DNA from: Comamonas testosteroni
Lineage (GTDB): Bacteria; Pseudomonadota; Gammaproteobacteria; Burkholderiales; Burkholderiaceae_C
NCBI RefSeq assembly: GCF_003569915.1
Contig: NZ_KZ984458.1
Span: forward strand, 22,926-86,925
DNA length: 64,000 nt
Direction: 5' to 3'
The position numbers and the translations under genes were made by a program. Under the pieces are notes generated by a model, which searched no databases, was not told the origin of the DNA, and saw nothing but the letters and a program-made list of their open reading frames with translations. Each line of letters begins with the position of its first letter. Position 1 is the stretch's first letter. Of this stretch, positions 25,972 through 35,080 are shown piece by piece.

Positions 25972-27594
25972 ATGAACTTCTTGCGAAAGCCCTGGTTGCT
26001 GGCTGCGGCGGCCAGCATGGCGGGCTTCAGTGCACTGCTCAGTTTTCCCAGTCACGCACTGACCGCCGAACAAGCCTTTGCCATGGCTGCTGCCGAAGAT
26101 GCAGAGCAACGCGCCGCAGCCATCAACCAGGCCGTGCTGGCACCTGACGCGCAAAGCGATGGTGGCAAGCTGGCGGCTTATCTGACTGCGCTGGCCAACG
26201 ATGAAGTCAAGACTGCTGCAGGCAAGGCCTATGTGGTGAGCGGCGATGCAGCAACAGACCCTACTACAGGCGAAGCAGCCAAGCTGCCTGCCGACGCCGA
26301 AGAGGTCGTCAACAACAATTACATGCGCTCTGTCATCGACACAGCGCAAGCCGCACTGGCTTTGGGCAGCAGCGATGTGCAAGCCCGCCGCAGCGCTGCA
26401 GAGAAGCTGGCGGCTGAACCCGATGCCGAACGCCTGCCCGTGATTGAAAAAGCGCTGGCGGCGGAAAAAGATGAACAAGTTATTGCGCTGCTAAGCCGTG
26501 CCAAAGCGGCCAGTCTGCTCGGCAGCGACGACGCCAAGCAACGCCTGCAAGCGGTGGAGCAACTCGCGCAGCAAAAGACGCCCGACACGCAGTTGCTGCT
26601 GAACCAGCGCCTGTCTGAAGAATCTGATCCTGCGGTGCAAAAAGCCATCAAAGCGGCCTTGTCGTCGATTGGTGAATCACTGGCCTGGGGCGACCGTCTG
26701 GGTGCCATCTTCAGCGGCATCAGCCTGGGCTCGGTACTGCTGCTGGCCGCGCTGGGCCTGGCCATCACCTACGGACTGATGGGCGTGATCAATATGGCCC
26801 ATGGCGAGCTGATCATGATTGGAGCGTACGCCACCTATGTGGTGCAGATGCTGTTCCAGCGCTTTGTGCCAGAGGCCGCATTTGGCTGGTATCTGGTCGT
26901 CGCCATTCCCATTGCATTCATGGCATCAGCCCTGGTGGGTGCAGTGCTGGAGCGTGGCGTGATTCGCTTTCTGTACGGCCGCCCGCTGGAGACCTTGCTG
27001 GCCACCTTTGGTATCAGCCTGGTGCTGCAGCAAACCGTGCGCACCATCTTTGGCGCGCAAAACGTGGGTGTGGAAAACCCCGCGTGGATGAGCGGCGGCA
27101 TCACGCTGCTGCCCAATCTGACCTTGCCCTACAACCGCATTGCCATCATCGTGTTTGCGTTTGCGGTGCTCGCTGGCGTGGCCTTCATGATCGCCAAAAC
27201 GCGTCTGGGCCTGTTTGTGCGCGGCGTTACGCAAAACCGCTCGATGGCCTCTTGCGTGGGCGTCAACACAGCTCGCACCGATACCTATGCGTTTGCGCTG
27301 GGATCTGGCATCGCAGGCCTCGCCGGTTGTGCACTGAGTCAGATCGGCAATGTGGGCCCCGACCTGGGCCAGAACTACATCGTGGACAGCTTTCTCGTCG
27401 TGGTGCTGGGCGGCGTGGGCCAGTTGGCAGGCACTGTCTACGCGGCTCTGGGCCTGGGTGTGCTCAGCAAGCTGCTCGAAGGCTGGACCGGCGCGGTATT
27501 GGCCAAGATTGCCGTGCTGCTGTTCATCGTGATCTTTATCCAAAAGCGTCCACAGGGAATCTTCGCCCTCAAAGGCCGCAGCGCGGAAGCATGA
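25972..27594 (+). CDS. urtB: Urea ABC transporter permease UrtB
   Basis: 540 residues. A signal peptide and a long Ala-rich periplasmic helical region (about 30-235) characteristic of UrtB precede a LivH-like permease core with GLAITYGLMGVINMAHGELIMIGAY and GGVGQLAGTVYAALGLGVLSKLLEG. It forms the urea channel with UrtC. A repeat-bearing spacer of 147 bases separates it from urtC. Confidence 0.95.
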   Translation: MNFLRKPWLLAAAASMAGFSALLSFPSHALTAEQAFAMAAAEDAEQRAAAINQAVLAPDAQSDGGKLAAYLTALANDEVKTAAGKAYVVSGDAATDPTTGEAAKLPADAEEVVNNNYMRSVIDTAQAALALGSSDVQARRSAAEKLAAEPDAERLPVIEKALAAEKDEQVIALLSRAKAASLLGSDDAKQRLQAVEQLAQQKTPDTQLLLNQRLSEESDPAVQKAIKAALSSIGESLAWGDRLGAIFSGISLGSVLLLAALGLAITYGLMGVINMAHGELIMIGAYATYVVQMLFQRFVPEAAFGWYLVVAIPIAFMASALVGAVLERGVIRFLYGRPLETLLATFGISLVLQQTVRTIFGAQNVGVENPAWMSGGITLLPNLTLPYNRIAIIVFAFAVLAGVAFMIAKTRLGLFVRGVTQNRSMASCVGVNTARTDTYAFALGSGIAGLAGCALSQIGNVGPDLGQNYIVDSFLVVVLGGVGQLAGTVYAALGLGVLSKLLEGWTGAVLAKIAVLLFIVIFIQKRPQGIFALKGRSAEA

Positions 27595-27603
27595 AATGGA
27601 ACA

Positions 27604-27679
27604 CCCCCTGAGTCGCTTCGCGCCTTCCCCCTCAAGGGGGACGACACCCTCGGTGCGGGGCTGCCCTTCCTCGGTGTCA
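27604..27679 (+). repeat. Dispersed CCCCCTGAG intergenic repeat inside the urt operon
   Basis: CCCCCTGAG is followed by the stem CCCCCT/AGGGGG (27627-27632 with 27635-27640), then GGACGACACC and a second short dyad ending GGTGT. A related copy lies at 63205. Its position between urtB and urtC means it is transcribed within the operon. Confidence 0.65.
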
Positions 27680-27741
27680 CGTACTTGGGCCGCGCCAGTT
27701 GCGCAGGCCATGCGCTTTGCTCGCTATGAGGGAAAACTGAC

Positions 27742-28935
27742 ATGACAAGCCAATCCATATCCATCGAACTGCCCAAGCCTGAACAGCTGCTATCGGCTAA
27801 GGGCTGGACGGCTTTTCTGCTCGCACTGATTGTGATTTGTGCCGTGGCACCCGCCCTTAATCTGCTGGTGCCAGAAGGCAGCGCACTGCATCTGTCCGAC
27901 TATATGGTGGGCCTGCTGGGCAAGTTCATGTGCTATGCCATTTGCGCGCTGGCGATTGATCTGATCTGGGGCTACACGGGCATCTTGAGTCTGGGCCACG
28001 GCCTGTTCTTTGCGCTGGGCGGCTATGTGATGGGCATGTATCTGATGCGCGAAGCTGCGGGCCCCGATGCATTGCCTGCCTTTATGGGCTTCCTGGACTG
28101 GAAGGCACTGCCCTGGCACTGGGCGCTGTCGGGCAGTTTTGTGGCAACCGTGCTGCTGGTGTTTTTGGTGCCCGGCTTGATTGGCGGCGTGTTTGGCTAT
28201 TTTGCTTTTCGCTCGCGTATCAAAGGTGTGTACTTTTCCATCATCACGCAGGCGTTGACCTACGCGGCCATGCTGCTGTTCTTCCGCAATGAGACGGGCT
28301 TTGGCGGTAACAATGGCTTCACGGGCTTCAAAAGCATTCTGGGTTATTCCATCAATACCCAGGGCATGCATGTGCTGCTGTTTGCGCTCTCTGGGCTGGC
28401 CTTGCTGGCCTGCTTTCTGTTCTCGCGCTGGTTGATTTGCAGCAAATATGGACGTGTGCTGCAGGCCGTGCGTGATGCTGAAACGCGCACCATGTTCTGC
28501 GGCTACAACCCGCTGCCGTACAAGCTCAGCATCTGGGTGATCTCGGCCATGATGTGCGGCCTGGCGGGGGCGCTGTATGTGCCGCAAGTGGGCATCATCA
28601 ACCCCAGCGAAATGAGCGTGGGCAATTCCATTGAAATGGCGGTGTGGACGGCAGTTGGCGGCCGCGCTTCGCTGGTCGGCCCCATCATGGGTGCGTTTGT
28701 GGTCAACGGCGGCAAAAGCTGGCTGACCGTGGCCGCGCCAGAGTACTGGCTCTATGTGCTGGGCGCGCTGTTCATTGTGGTGACGCTGTTCATGCCCGGT
28801 GGCCTGATTCGCCTGCCGCAGCAAATCAAGCAATGGAATGAAAAGCGCAAGGCTCAATCGACGCCAAGCCGGGCCTCAGACGCCGTTGTCCAAGAAGCAG
28901 GCACAGCCAGCAGCCTGAAAGGAGCCAGCGCATGA
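27742..28935 (+). CDS. urtC: Urea ABC transporter permease UrtC
   Basis: 397 residues, LivM-like. Typical segments are IWGYTGILSLGHGLFFALGGYVMGMYLM, FFRNETGFGGNNGFTGFK and ISAMMCGLAGALYVPQVGIINPSEM, which distinguish UrtC from amino-acid permeases. It pairs with UrtB in the inner membrane. The start codon of urtD overlaps its stop (ATGA). Confidence 0.95.
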   Translation: MTSQSISIELPKPEQLLSAKGWTAFLLALIVICAVAPALNLLVPEGSALHLSDYMVGLLGKFMCYAICALAIDLIWGYTGILSLGHGLFFALGGYVMGMYLMREAAGPDALPAFMGFLDWKALPWHWALSGSFVATVLLVFLVPGLIGGVFGYFAFRSRIKGVYFSIITQALTYAAMLLFFRNETGFGGNNGFTGFKSILGYSINTQGMHVLLFALSGLALLACFLFSRWLICSKYGRVLQAVRDAETRTMFCGYNPLPYKLSIWVISAMMCGLAGALYVPQVGIINPSEMSVGNSIEMAVWTAVGGRASLVGPIMGAFVVNGGKSWLTVAAPEYWLYVLGALFIVVTLFMPGGLIRLPQQIKQWNEKRKAQSTPSRASDAVVQEAGTASSLKGASA

Positions 28936-29810
28936 CCCCCGATCTGATGCAAGAGGGCGCAGAGCGTCTGGCCAGCTACCAGCAGCAGCGTGCTGCCGCG
29001 CTGCACACCGAATCCGGTGGCCGCAATGCCAGCATGGCGCGCCCTGTGGTGTCTGGCGAAGTGGACGTAACCCATGGCCGCATCCTCTACCTCGAAGACG
29101 TGCATGTGAGCTTTGATGGCTTCAAGGCCATCAACGGTCTGAACCTCGATATCGCGCCCGGCGAGCTGCGCTGCATCATCGGGCCCAATGGCGCGGGCAA
29201 GACCACGATGATGGACATCATCACCGGCAAAACGCGGCCAGACAGCGGCACGGTGTTCTTTGGCTCAACGATTGATCTGCTGCGCTATAGCGAGCCTGAA
29301 ATCGCCGCCATGGGCATTGGTCGCAAGTTCCAGAAGCCCACGGTGTTTGCCGAACTCAGCGTGTTTGAAAACCTGGAACTGGCGCTCAAGACGCACAAAG
29401 GTGTTGCGGCGTCCATGCTGTTCAAACTCAGTGGTGCGCAAAAAGACCGCATCGCCGAAGTACTGCACACCATTCATCTGGCAGGCAGTGTGACGCGTCA
29501 GGCCGGCTTGCTGAGCCATGGCCAGAAGCAGTGGCTGGAAATTGGCATGTTGCTGGTGCAAGAGCCCAAGCTGCTGCTGCTCGATGAACCCGTGGCCGGC
29601 ATGACCGATGAAGAAACCGTGCGCACGGCCGAGCTGTTTCTGACCCTCAAAGGCAAGCATTCGCTGATGGTGGTGGAGCATGACATGAGCTTTATCGACA
29701 CCATCAGCGAGAAGGTGACGGTGCTGTGCGATGGCTCGGTTCTTGCCGAGGGAACGCTCGCCCAGGTGCAGGCCGATGAGCGTGTGATTGAGGTTTATCT
29801 CGGTCGTTGA
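28932..29810 (+). CDS. urtD: Urea ABC transporter ATPase UrtD
   Basis: 292 residues. Walker A GPNGAGKTT, signature LSHGQKQWLEIG (the His variant normal in UrtD) and Walker B LLLLDEPVAGMTDEE are present. An extension of roughly 45 residues precedes the ABC domain. One of two ATPases driving urea import; overlaps urtC. Confidence 0.95.
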   Translation: MTPDLMQEGAERLASYQQQRAAALHTESGGRNASMARPVVSGEVDVTHGRILYLEDVHVSFDGFKAINGLNLDIAPGELRCIIGPNGAGKTTMMDIITGKTRPDSGTVFFGSTIDLLRYSEPEIAAMGIGRKFQKPTVFAELSVFENLELALKTHKGVAASMLFKLSGAQKDRIAEVLHTIHLAGSVTRQAGLLSHGQKQWLEIGMLLVQEPKLLLLDEPVAGMTDEETVRTAELFLTLKGKHSLMVVEHDMSFIDTISEKVTVLCDGSVLAEGTLAQVQADERVIEVYLGR

Positions 29811-29817
29811 ACTATTA

Positions 29818-29862
29818 ATTTAATAGCTGCTAGTACTTATCCAAAGCACACTAGAGGCCAAA
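29818..29862 (+). repeat. Best copy of the dispersed ATAGCTGC intergenic repeat
   Basis: TTAATAGCTGCTAGTACTT, then AAGCACACTAGAGGCCAAAA, forms an imperfect hairpin. It matches the family layout (T-rich lead, ATAGCTGC, dyad, GAGGCC, A-run) and lies between urtD and urtE. Confidence 0.6.
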
Positions 29863-29863
29863 A

Positions 29864-30556
29864 ATGCTTAAAGTCAATCAACTGCACCAGTACTACGGCG
29901 GCTCGCACATTCTGCGTAATGTGAATATCCAGGCCGAGGTTGGCAAAGTCACCGTGCTGCTCGGCCGCAATGGCGTGGGCAAGACGACCTTGCTCAAAAG
30001 CCTGATGGGTCTCGTGCCCATCAAAAGCGGCAGCATCGAATGGCAGGGCAAGGACATCGCCAGGCAAACGCCGTATGAGCGTGCACGCAGCGGCATTGGC
30101 TATGTGCCGCAGGGGCGCGAGATTTTTTCGCGCCTGTCGGTGGAAGATAACCTGCGCATGGGCCTGTCGTACTGCTCGGCACGCACCAAAATTCCGGGTG
30201 AGCTGTACGAGCTGTTTCCCGTGCTCAAGCAGATGCTGAACCGCCGTGGCGGTGACCTCTCCGGCGGTCAGCAGCAGCAGCTCGCCATTGCGCGCGCACT
30301 GGCGCCGAAGCCCAAGATTCTGATTCTGGACGAGCCCACCGAAGGCATTCAGCCCAGCATCATCAAAGACATTGGCCGCGTGATTCGCATGCTGGCCAAC
30401 CGGGGTGATATGGCGATCTTGCTGTGCGAGCAGTACTACGACTTTGCTGAAGAACTGGCCGATCACTATGTGGTGATGGAGCGCGGTGAAGTGATTGCGT
30501 CCGGCCCGGGCAGCGAGATGCAGGAAAAGAATGTGCGCTCGCTGGTGGCGATTTAG
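29864..30556 (+). CDS. urtE: Urea ABC transporter ATPase UrtE
   Basis: 230 residues. Walker A GRNGVGKTT, signature LSGGQQQQLAIARAL and Walker B ILILDEPTEGIQPSI, with the UrtE-typical MGLVPIKSGSIEWQGKDI and GYVPQGREIFSRLSVEDNL. It completes the UrtABCDE importer. ureD follows after 37 bases. Confidence 0.95.
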   Translation: MLKVNQLHQYYGGSHILRNVNIQAEVGKVTVLLGRNGVGKTTLLKSLMGLVPIKSGSIEWQGKDIARQTPYERARSGIGYVPQGREIFSRLSVEDNLRMGLSYCSARTKIPGELYELFPVLKQMLNRRGGDLSGGQQQQLAIARALAPKPKILILDEPTEGIQPSIIKDIGRVIRMLANRGDMAILLCEQYYDFAEELADHYVVMERGEVIASGPGSEMQEKNVRSLVAI

Positions 30557-30593
30557 CGGGCAGTCTGTTTGTCATCTTGATCAATTCACTTTT

Positions 30594-31424
30594 ATGACCT
30601 GGCACGCAAAACTGGCATTGAATTACGCGCAAAGCGCAGGTAAGTCCTCGGTGCAGTTCACGCACGACGGGCCGCTGCGCATTCTCAAAAGTCTCTACCC
30701 CGAGGGTGCAGGCATCTGCCATAACGTGCTGGTGCATCCACCAGGCGGGCTGGTGGGTGGCGATGTGCTGGACATTGATGTGCAGGTGGCTGAAGGTGCG
30801 CATGCGCTGGTCACCACGCTGGGTGCGACGCGCTTTTACAAAAGCAATGGCAAGCCTGCGCTGCAGCGCACCAGGCTCAAGCTCGATGCGGGCGCGCGCC
30901 TGGAGTGGCTACCGCTGGAGGCGATTGCATATAACGCCTGCGATGCGATGAACCACCTGGAGTTTGATTTGGCCGAAGGCGCGCAGTTGCTGACCTGGGA
31001 TGTGACGGCGCTGGGCTTGCCGCTCGCGGCCCAGCCTTTTGAGCTGGGCGTGTTTGAGCAGCACATCGAATGGCCGGAGCGTTTTCTGGAGCGCGGCGTG
31101 GTCAACGCCCTCGATGATTTGCTGCTCAACGGTGACCTGGGCCTGGCCGGGCAACGCTGCATGGCCAGCCTGATTTTTGCCAGCGGCACGCCGATTTCAC
31201 GCCAGCAGCGCGAGCAGTTGCTGGAAAGCACGCATGAGCTGCTGCAATCGGCCGCGCCGGAAGTGATGAGCGGTGTCACTTCTCCCAATGAAAACATGCT
31301 GGTTTTACGCGGTGTATCACCTGTGGTTGAGTCTGTGATGATGTTGTGGAAAACCGTGTGGATGCATTGGAGGAAAGAAATCTGGGGGCTGCAGGGCAGC
31401 GCACCCAGAATCTGGTCGATGTAG
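30594..31424 (+). CDS. ureD: Urease accessory protein UreD
   Basis: 276 residues. LVHPPGGLVGGDVLDIDV, ATRFYKSNG and LEWLPLEAIAYN are UreD signatures. UreD scaffolds UreF and UreG on apo-urease and tunnels nickel. It lies directly after urtE and about 16 kb from ureA on the opposite strand, separated by the heterocycle cluster and the urt genes. The start at ATG 30594 lacks a strong ribosome site. Its 3' end is 9 bases from the convergent P450 gene, with no terminator seen. Confidence 0.93.
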   Translation: MTWHAKLALNYAQSAGKSSVQFTHDGPLRILKSLYPEGAGICHNVLVHPPGGLVGGDVLDIDVQVAEGAHALVTTLGATRFYKSNGKPALQRTRLKLDAGARLEWLPLEAIAYNACDAMNHLEFDLAEGAQLLTWDVTALGLPLAAQPFELGVFEQHIEWPERFLERGVVNALDDLLLNGDLGLAGQRCMASLIFASGTPISRQQREQLLESTHELLQSAAPEVMSGVTSPNENMLVLRGVSPVVESVMMLWKTVWMHWRKEIWGLQGSAPRIWSM

Positions 31425-31433
31425 GCCGGTCTT

Positions 31434-33788
31434 TTACAGCGCCAACACAATTTTTTGCTCAGCGCTTTTGGCGCGTGAGCAGCAGCTCATCATCTTGGTG
31501 CAGGCGGCACGCTCGGCGCGGGTCAGCACCATGTCGCGGTGGTCGATATCGCCTTCCAGCACCTGCACTTCGCATGATCCGCACAGGCCTTCGCGGCAGT
31601 CGCATTCCACATCGATATTGGCGCTGCGCAGAGCGTCCAGCAGGGTCTGGTCATTGCGCACCTGCAGCGTGATGCCCGATTCGCGCAGCTCCACCTCAAA
31701 GCCAAGCTCCTTGCTGGGGTCGAGTGCGCCCAGCGTGGTGGAGAAATGCTCCACGCGCAGGCTGTCTTCAGGCCAGTGCGAGCTGGCTTGCTCCAGACCA
31801 TCGAGCATGCGCTGCGGGCCGCAGGCATAGGTTTGCGTGCCTGGCCGCACCGCTGCCAGCAAAGCCGGGTAATCGGCTCGCTGGCCTTCTGCGCCCACAT
31901 AGGTGTGCAGTTTTTCACTATGCAGCGCCTGCAGCTCTTTGAGCAGCGCCATGCGCTGGCGCTGGCTGCAGCTGTAGTGGATTTCGTAAGACATGCCAAG
32001 CGCCTTGGCGCGCGCGGCCATGGCGGCAATGGGCGTGATGCCGATGCCGCCCGCGACCAAGATCAGATGCTGCGCCGTTTCATCAAGCTTGAAGTGATTG
32101 CGCGGGCCGCGCATCTGCACTTTCATGCCGGGTTGGAGAGCGCTGTGCACCCAGGCCGATCCGCCACGACTTTGCTCTTCGCGCAGCACGGCAATTTCGT
32201 AGGTATCGGCTTGCGTCGGGTTGCCGCACAGCGAGTATTGGCGCGAGATGCCGGTATCACCGCATTGCAGATCGATGTGCGAGCCGGGCGTCCAGCGTGG
32301 CAGGTCACGGCCATCGGGTGCTTTGAGGCGCACGCGCAGCACGCCATCGGCAATCAGCTCGGTGCCGTCCACGACCATGGTGCGGCTCACGCCGCCTTGC
32401 GACGATTCGCCAATGCGCACGGGCTGTTGGGCCTGCAGCACGGCGGGGTTGCTGCGCTCGGGGTTCTGGTTTGCATCCCATTCCACCCACAGATGCTCGG
32501 GGCCACGGAAGGATGTGTTGGGCACATAGCTGAAAGTCTGTTCGGCCAGCTTCATGTGGGGCAGGCGGCGCGTGAATTCTTCGAGGAAGATCTGCATCTC
32601 CATGCGCGCCAGATTCTTGCCCATGCACTGGTGCGAACCATAGCCAAAAGTCAGGTGGTCGCTGGCGTTGTCGCGGTGAATGTCGAACAGATCGGCATCG
32701 ACAAAATGCTGCTCGTCGTGGTTGGCCGATGAGGTGACGATGAGCAGTTTGCTGCCCGCTGGAATGGCCTGACCGCCAATCACTACATCCTTGGTGGCCT
32801 GGCGGCGCCATGCGGCCACCGAGCCGTTGTGGCGCAGGCATTCTTCCACCGCGTTGGGGATCAGCGACGGGTCTTCGCAAATCTCACGCCAGACCTTGGG
32901 GTGTTGCAGCAGCAGCTTGATGGCATTGGCCGTGGCGTTGGCCGTGGTCTCGTGCGCGGCCACAATGCCCGCCATCATCATGGAGTGCAGATAGGAGTCG
33001 GTGACGACCTCGGGCAGCTCGCGCTGCTTGCGGATTCCGTATTGCATCCAGCCATCGGCATCGGGGTTGGCGCGCATCTTGTCGAGAATGCGGCCCGCGT
33101 GCTGCCAGAAATTGCCCACGGCATGCGCCACGGCCACTTGCTCCTCAGGCTTGGGGCGGCCCCAGGTGTTGACGGTGTGGGCAATGCTGTATTCGCGCAG
33201 CACATCCATATCGTCTTCGGGCACGCCGAGGAAATGCATGGCGACCGTGAGCGGCACTTCCCACAGCATCTGGTCGACCAGATCGGCGCGGCCATCGTTG
33301 ATAAAGCGGTCCACATATTCGCGCGCCAGCTGGCGCACCATGGGCTCGTGGTGCTTGAGTTCTTCGGGCGTGAACGGCTCCATCAGCGCGCGGCGGCGCG
33401 GCATGTGGGCGGGCTCGTCTTCGTTGACCAGGGTGCGGTTCAGCGCAAAGCCGTAGCTGGCCAGCACGGCGTTGGCTTCATCGCTGGTGGGCGTGATTTT
33501 CTCCAGCACATTGGCCGGGCTGAAGGTGATGTTGTCGCGGAAGATGGGCTTGATGTCTTCATAGCGCGTAACCACCCAGTAGCCCAGTTGCGGGCTGTAG
33601 AACACCGGTTCCTGCTCGCGCGCCCAGCGCACATATTCGGGCGGGTCTTGCTGGTAGCCATCGCCAAACGGGTTGAACTCGGCGGCACCGTGGCTGATGG
33701 GACAACCAGTGGGGCCTTTTTGCGCTGTGGGTTGGGTGAACTGGCTGTGGTCGATGGGGCAGCGGGCGGGGGAAGTCTGGGCAGTCAT
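31434..33788 (-). CDS. Self-sufficient cytochrome P450 (CYP116B-like P450-reductase-ferredoxin fusion)
   Basis: 784 residues. The P450 domain (about 35-440) has the I-helix AGIVAAHETT (273-282) and heme loop FGYGSHQCMG with the axial Cys 388. The reductase domain (about 465-690) has the FMN motif RQYSL (516-520) and NAD motif GGIGITP (580-586). The C-terminal [2Fe-2S] domain has C731, C736, C739 and C769/770. This order is that of CYP116B enzymes, which hydroxylate aromatic and aliphatic compounds using NAD(P)H without partners. The start at 33788 (MTAQ) matches family N-termini. A Bug binding-protein gene lies upstream on the same strand. Confidence 0.93.
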   Translation of the reverse strand: MTAQTSPARCPIDHSQFTQPTAQKGPTGCPISHGAAEFNPFGDGYQQDPPEYVRWAREQEPVFYSPQLGYWVVTRYEDIKPIFRDNITFSPANVLEKITPTSDEANAVLASYGFALNRTLVNEDEPAHMPRRRALMEPFTPEELKHHEPMVRQLAREYVDRFINDGRADLVDQMLWEVPLTVAMHFLGVPEDDMDVLREYSIAHTVNTWGRPKPEEQVAVAHAVGNFWQHAGRILDKMRANPDADGWMQYGIRKQRELPEVVTDSYLHSMMMAGIVAAHETTANATANAIKLLLQHPKVWREICEDPSLIPNAVEECLRHNGSVAAWRRQATKDVVIGGQAIPAGSKLLIVTSSANHDEQHFVDADLFDIHRDNASDHLTFGYGSHQCMGKNLARMEMQIFLEEFTRRLPHMKLAEQTFSYVPNTSFRGPEHLWVEWDANQNPERSNPAVLQAQQPVRIGESSQGGVSRTMVVDGTELIADGVLRVRLKAPDGRDLPRWTPGSHIDLQCGDTGISRQYSLCGNPTQADTYEIAVLREEQSRGGSAWVHSALQPGMKVQMRGPRNHFKLDETAQHLILVAGGIGITPIAAMAARAKALGMSYEIHYSCSQRQRMALLKELQALHSEKLHTYVGAEGQRADYPALLAAVRPGTQTYACGPQRMLDGLEQASSHWPEDSLRVEHFSTTLGALDPSKELGFEVELRESGITLQVRNDQTLLDALRSANIDVECDCREGLCGSCEVQVLEGDIDHRDMVLTRAERAACTKMMSCCSRAKSAEQKIVLAL

Positions 33789-33889
33789 GGCAATCTCACT
33801 AACTCGGGAGGCAGGGTGATGGTGTGGAGCCATCAGGGGAAAGTGCAGAGGCGGCCTGCCGCCAGCCTCTGCATGGAGTCAATACGCAA

Positions 33890-34876
33890 TCAGTCCAAGG
33901 TGATATTCAAGTCCTTGATCAGCTTGTGCCAGCGTGTGCTTTCGCTGTTGATCAGCGCCTGGAACTGCTCGGGCGTATTGCCCACGGGCTCGATGCCAAA
34001 GTCGATCAGTTTTTGCTTCACGGCGGGCTCGTTGATGGCGGCCACTACCTGCTTGTTCAGTGCGGCAATCACGCTGGCGGGAGTCTTGGCGGGGGCGGCC
34101 ATGCCTACCAGTGCTGCGGCCTGCACGCTGGGCAGACCGATTTCGGCAAAGGTCGGTACATCAGGCAACTGGGGCAGGCGTGTGGCATTGGCCACGGCCA
34201 GCGGGCGTACCTTGCCGCCCTTGATAAAGCCTGCGCCTGCAGCCAGGTCCACCATCATCACGGGCACTTGACCACCGGCCACATCGGCCAGCGCAGGGGC
34301 CGCGCCGCGGTAGGGCGCGTGAGACAGCTTCAGACCAGCTTCGCTCTTGAGCAATTCCATCGCCAGATGGTGAGGGCTGCCTGCACCGGCGGAGGCGTAG
34401 TTCACGCCGTCCTTGCTGGCCTTGGCTTCGGCAATGAATTCCTTGGCGGTCTTGGCTTTCTCACCGGGGCCGGCCACCAGAATCATCGGAAAGCGTCCCA
34501 TCAGCGTGACGGGAGTCAGATCCTTGCTGGGGTTGTAGCTCAGGTTTTTGTAGAGCACGGGGTTGAAGATCAGCGTGCCGTTGTCGGCCGAGACCACGGT
34601 GTAGCCATCTGCCGGGGCGCGTGCGGTTTCCGAAGCGCCGATGGCTGTGTTGCCGCCGGGGCGGTTGTCCACCACGATGGGCTGGTGCACTTGCGTGCCC
34701 CAGGCCTGACCGATGGTGCGGGCCAGAAAGTCGGAGCCGCCGCCTGCAGCGTAGGGCACGATCCAGCGCACGTTCTTGCTGGGGAACTTGTCCTGTGCCA
34801 CGGCGGCGGAGGGCGCACCGGCCAGCCAGAGCATGCTGGTGGCCAGAACCGAGGCGGTAAAGAGGCGTTTGTTCAT
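33890..34876 (-). CDS. Bug family (TctC-like) tripartite tricarboxylate transporter receptor
   Basis: 328 residues with a signal peptide ending AAVAQ. VRWIVPYAAGGGSDFLART, VVDNRPGGN and YASAGAGSPHHLAMELLK are Bug-family signatures. Such periplasmic proteins bind carboxylated or aromatic solutes. No TctA/TctB membrane partners are in the window, so it is an orphan receptor, as most Bug proteins are. It is divergent from iclR and 101 bases upstream of the P450, suggesting that it binds the P450 substrate or a related inducer. Confidence 0.93.
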   Translation of the reverse strand: MNKRLFTASVLATSMLWLAGAPSAAVAQDKFPSKNVRWIVPYAAGGGSDFLARTIGQAWGTQVHQPIVVDNRPGGNTAIGASETARAPADGYTVVSADNGTLIFNPVLYKNLSYNPSKDLTPVTLMGRFPMILVAGPGEKAKTAKEFIAEAKASKDGVNYASAGAGSPHHLAMELLKSEAGLKLSHAPYRGAAPALADVAGGQVPVMMVDLAAGAGFIKGGKVRPLAVANATRLPQLPDVPTFAEIGLPSVQAAALVGMAAPAKTPASVIAALNKQVVAAINEPAVKQKLIDFGIEPVGNTPEQFQALINSESTRWHKLIKDLNITLD

Positions 34877-34970
34877 CGGGTTTGTCTCCTGGGCTGGGTG
34901 TTATCTGTTTCTGCGGGTTTGCCGGGTACTGCCCGGCTTGCCGCTGCGCTTCAATGCGTTTTATAAATTT

Positions 34971-34999
34971 GCGTAATTTTGATACGCATAGCGTAATTT
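34971..34999. promoter_or_regulatory. Probable IclR operator
   Basis: In the Bug/iclR divergent region GCGTAATTT occurs twice (34971-34979 and 34991-34999), and TACGCATAGCGTA (34983-34995) is a perfect palindrome around its central base. The three dyad-related half-sites suggest binding of an IclR dimer pair. Confidence 0.6.
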
Positions 35000-35080
35000 C
35001 ATCGCGAGGGAATACCCGAAAGAGACCTTGGAATTCAGTGAAAATGGACTCAAGTCCATGATTGATATAGGCAAGTAGCT

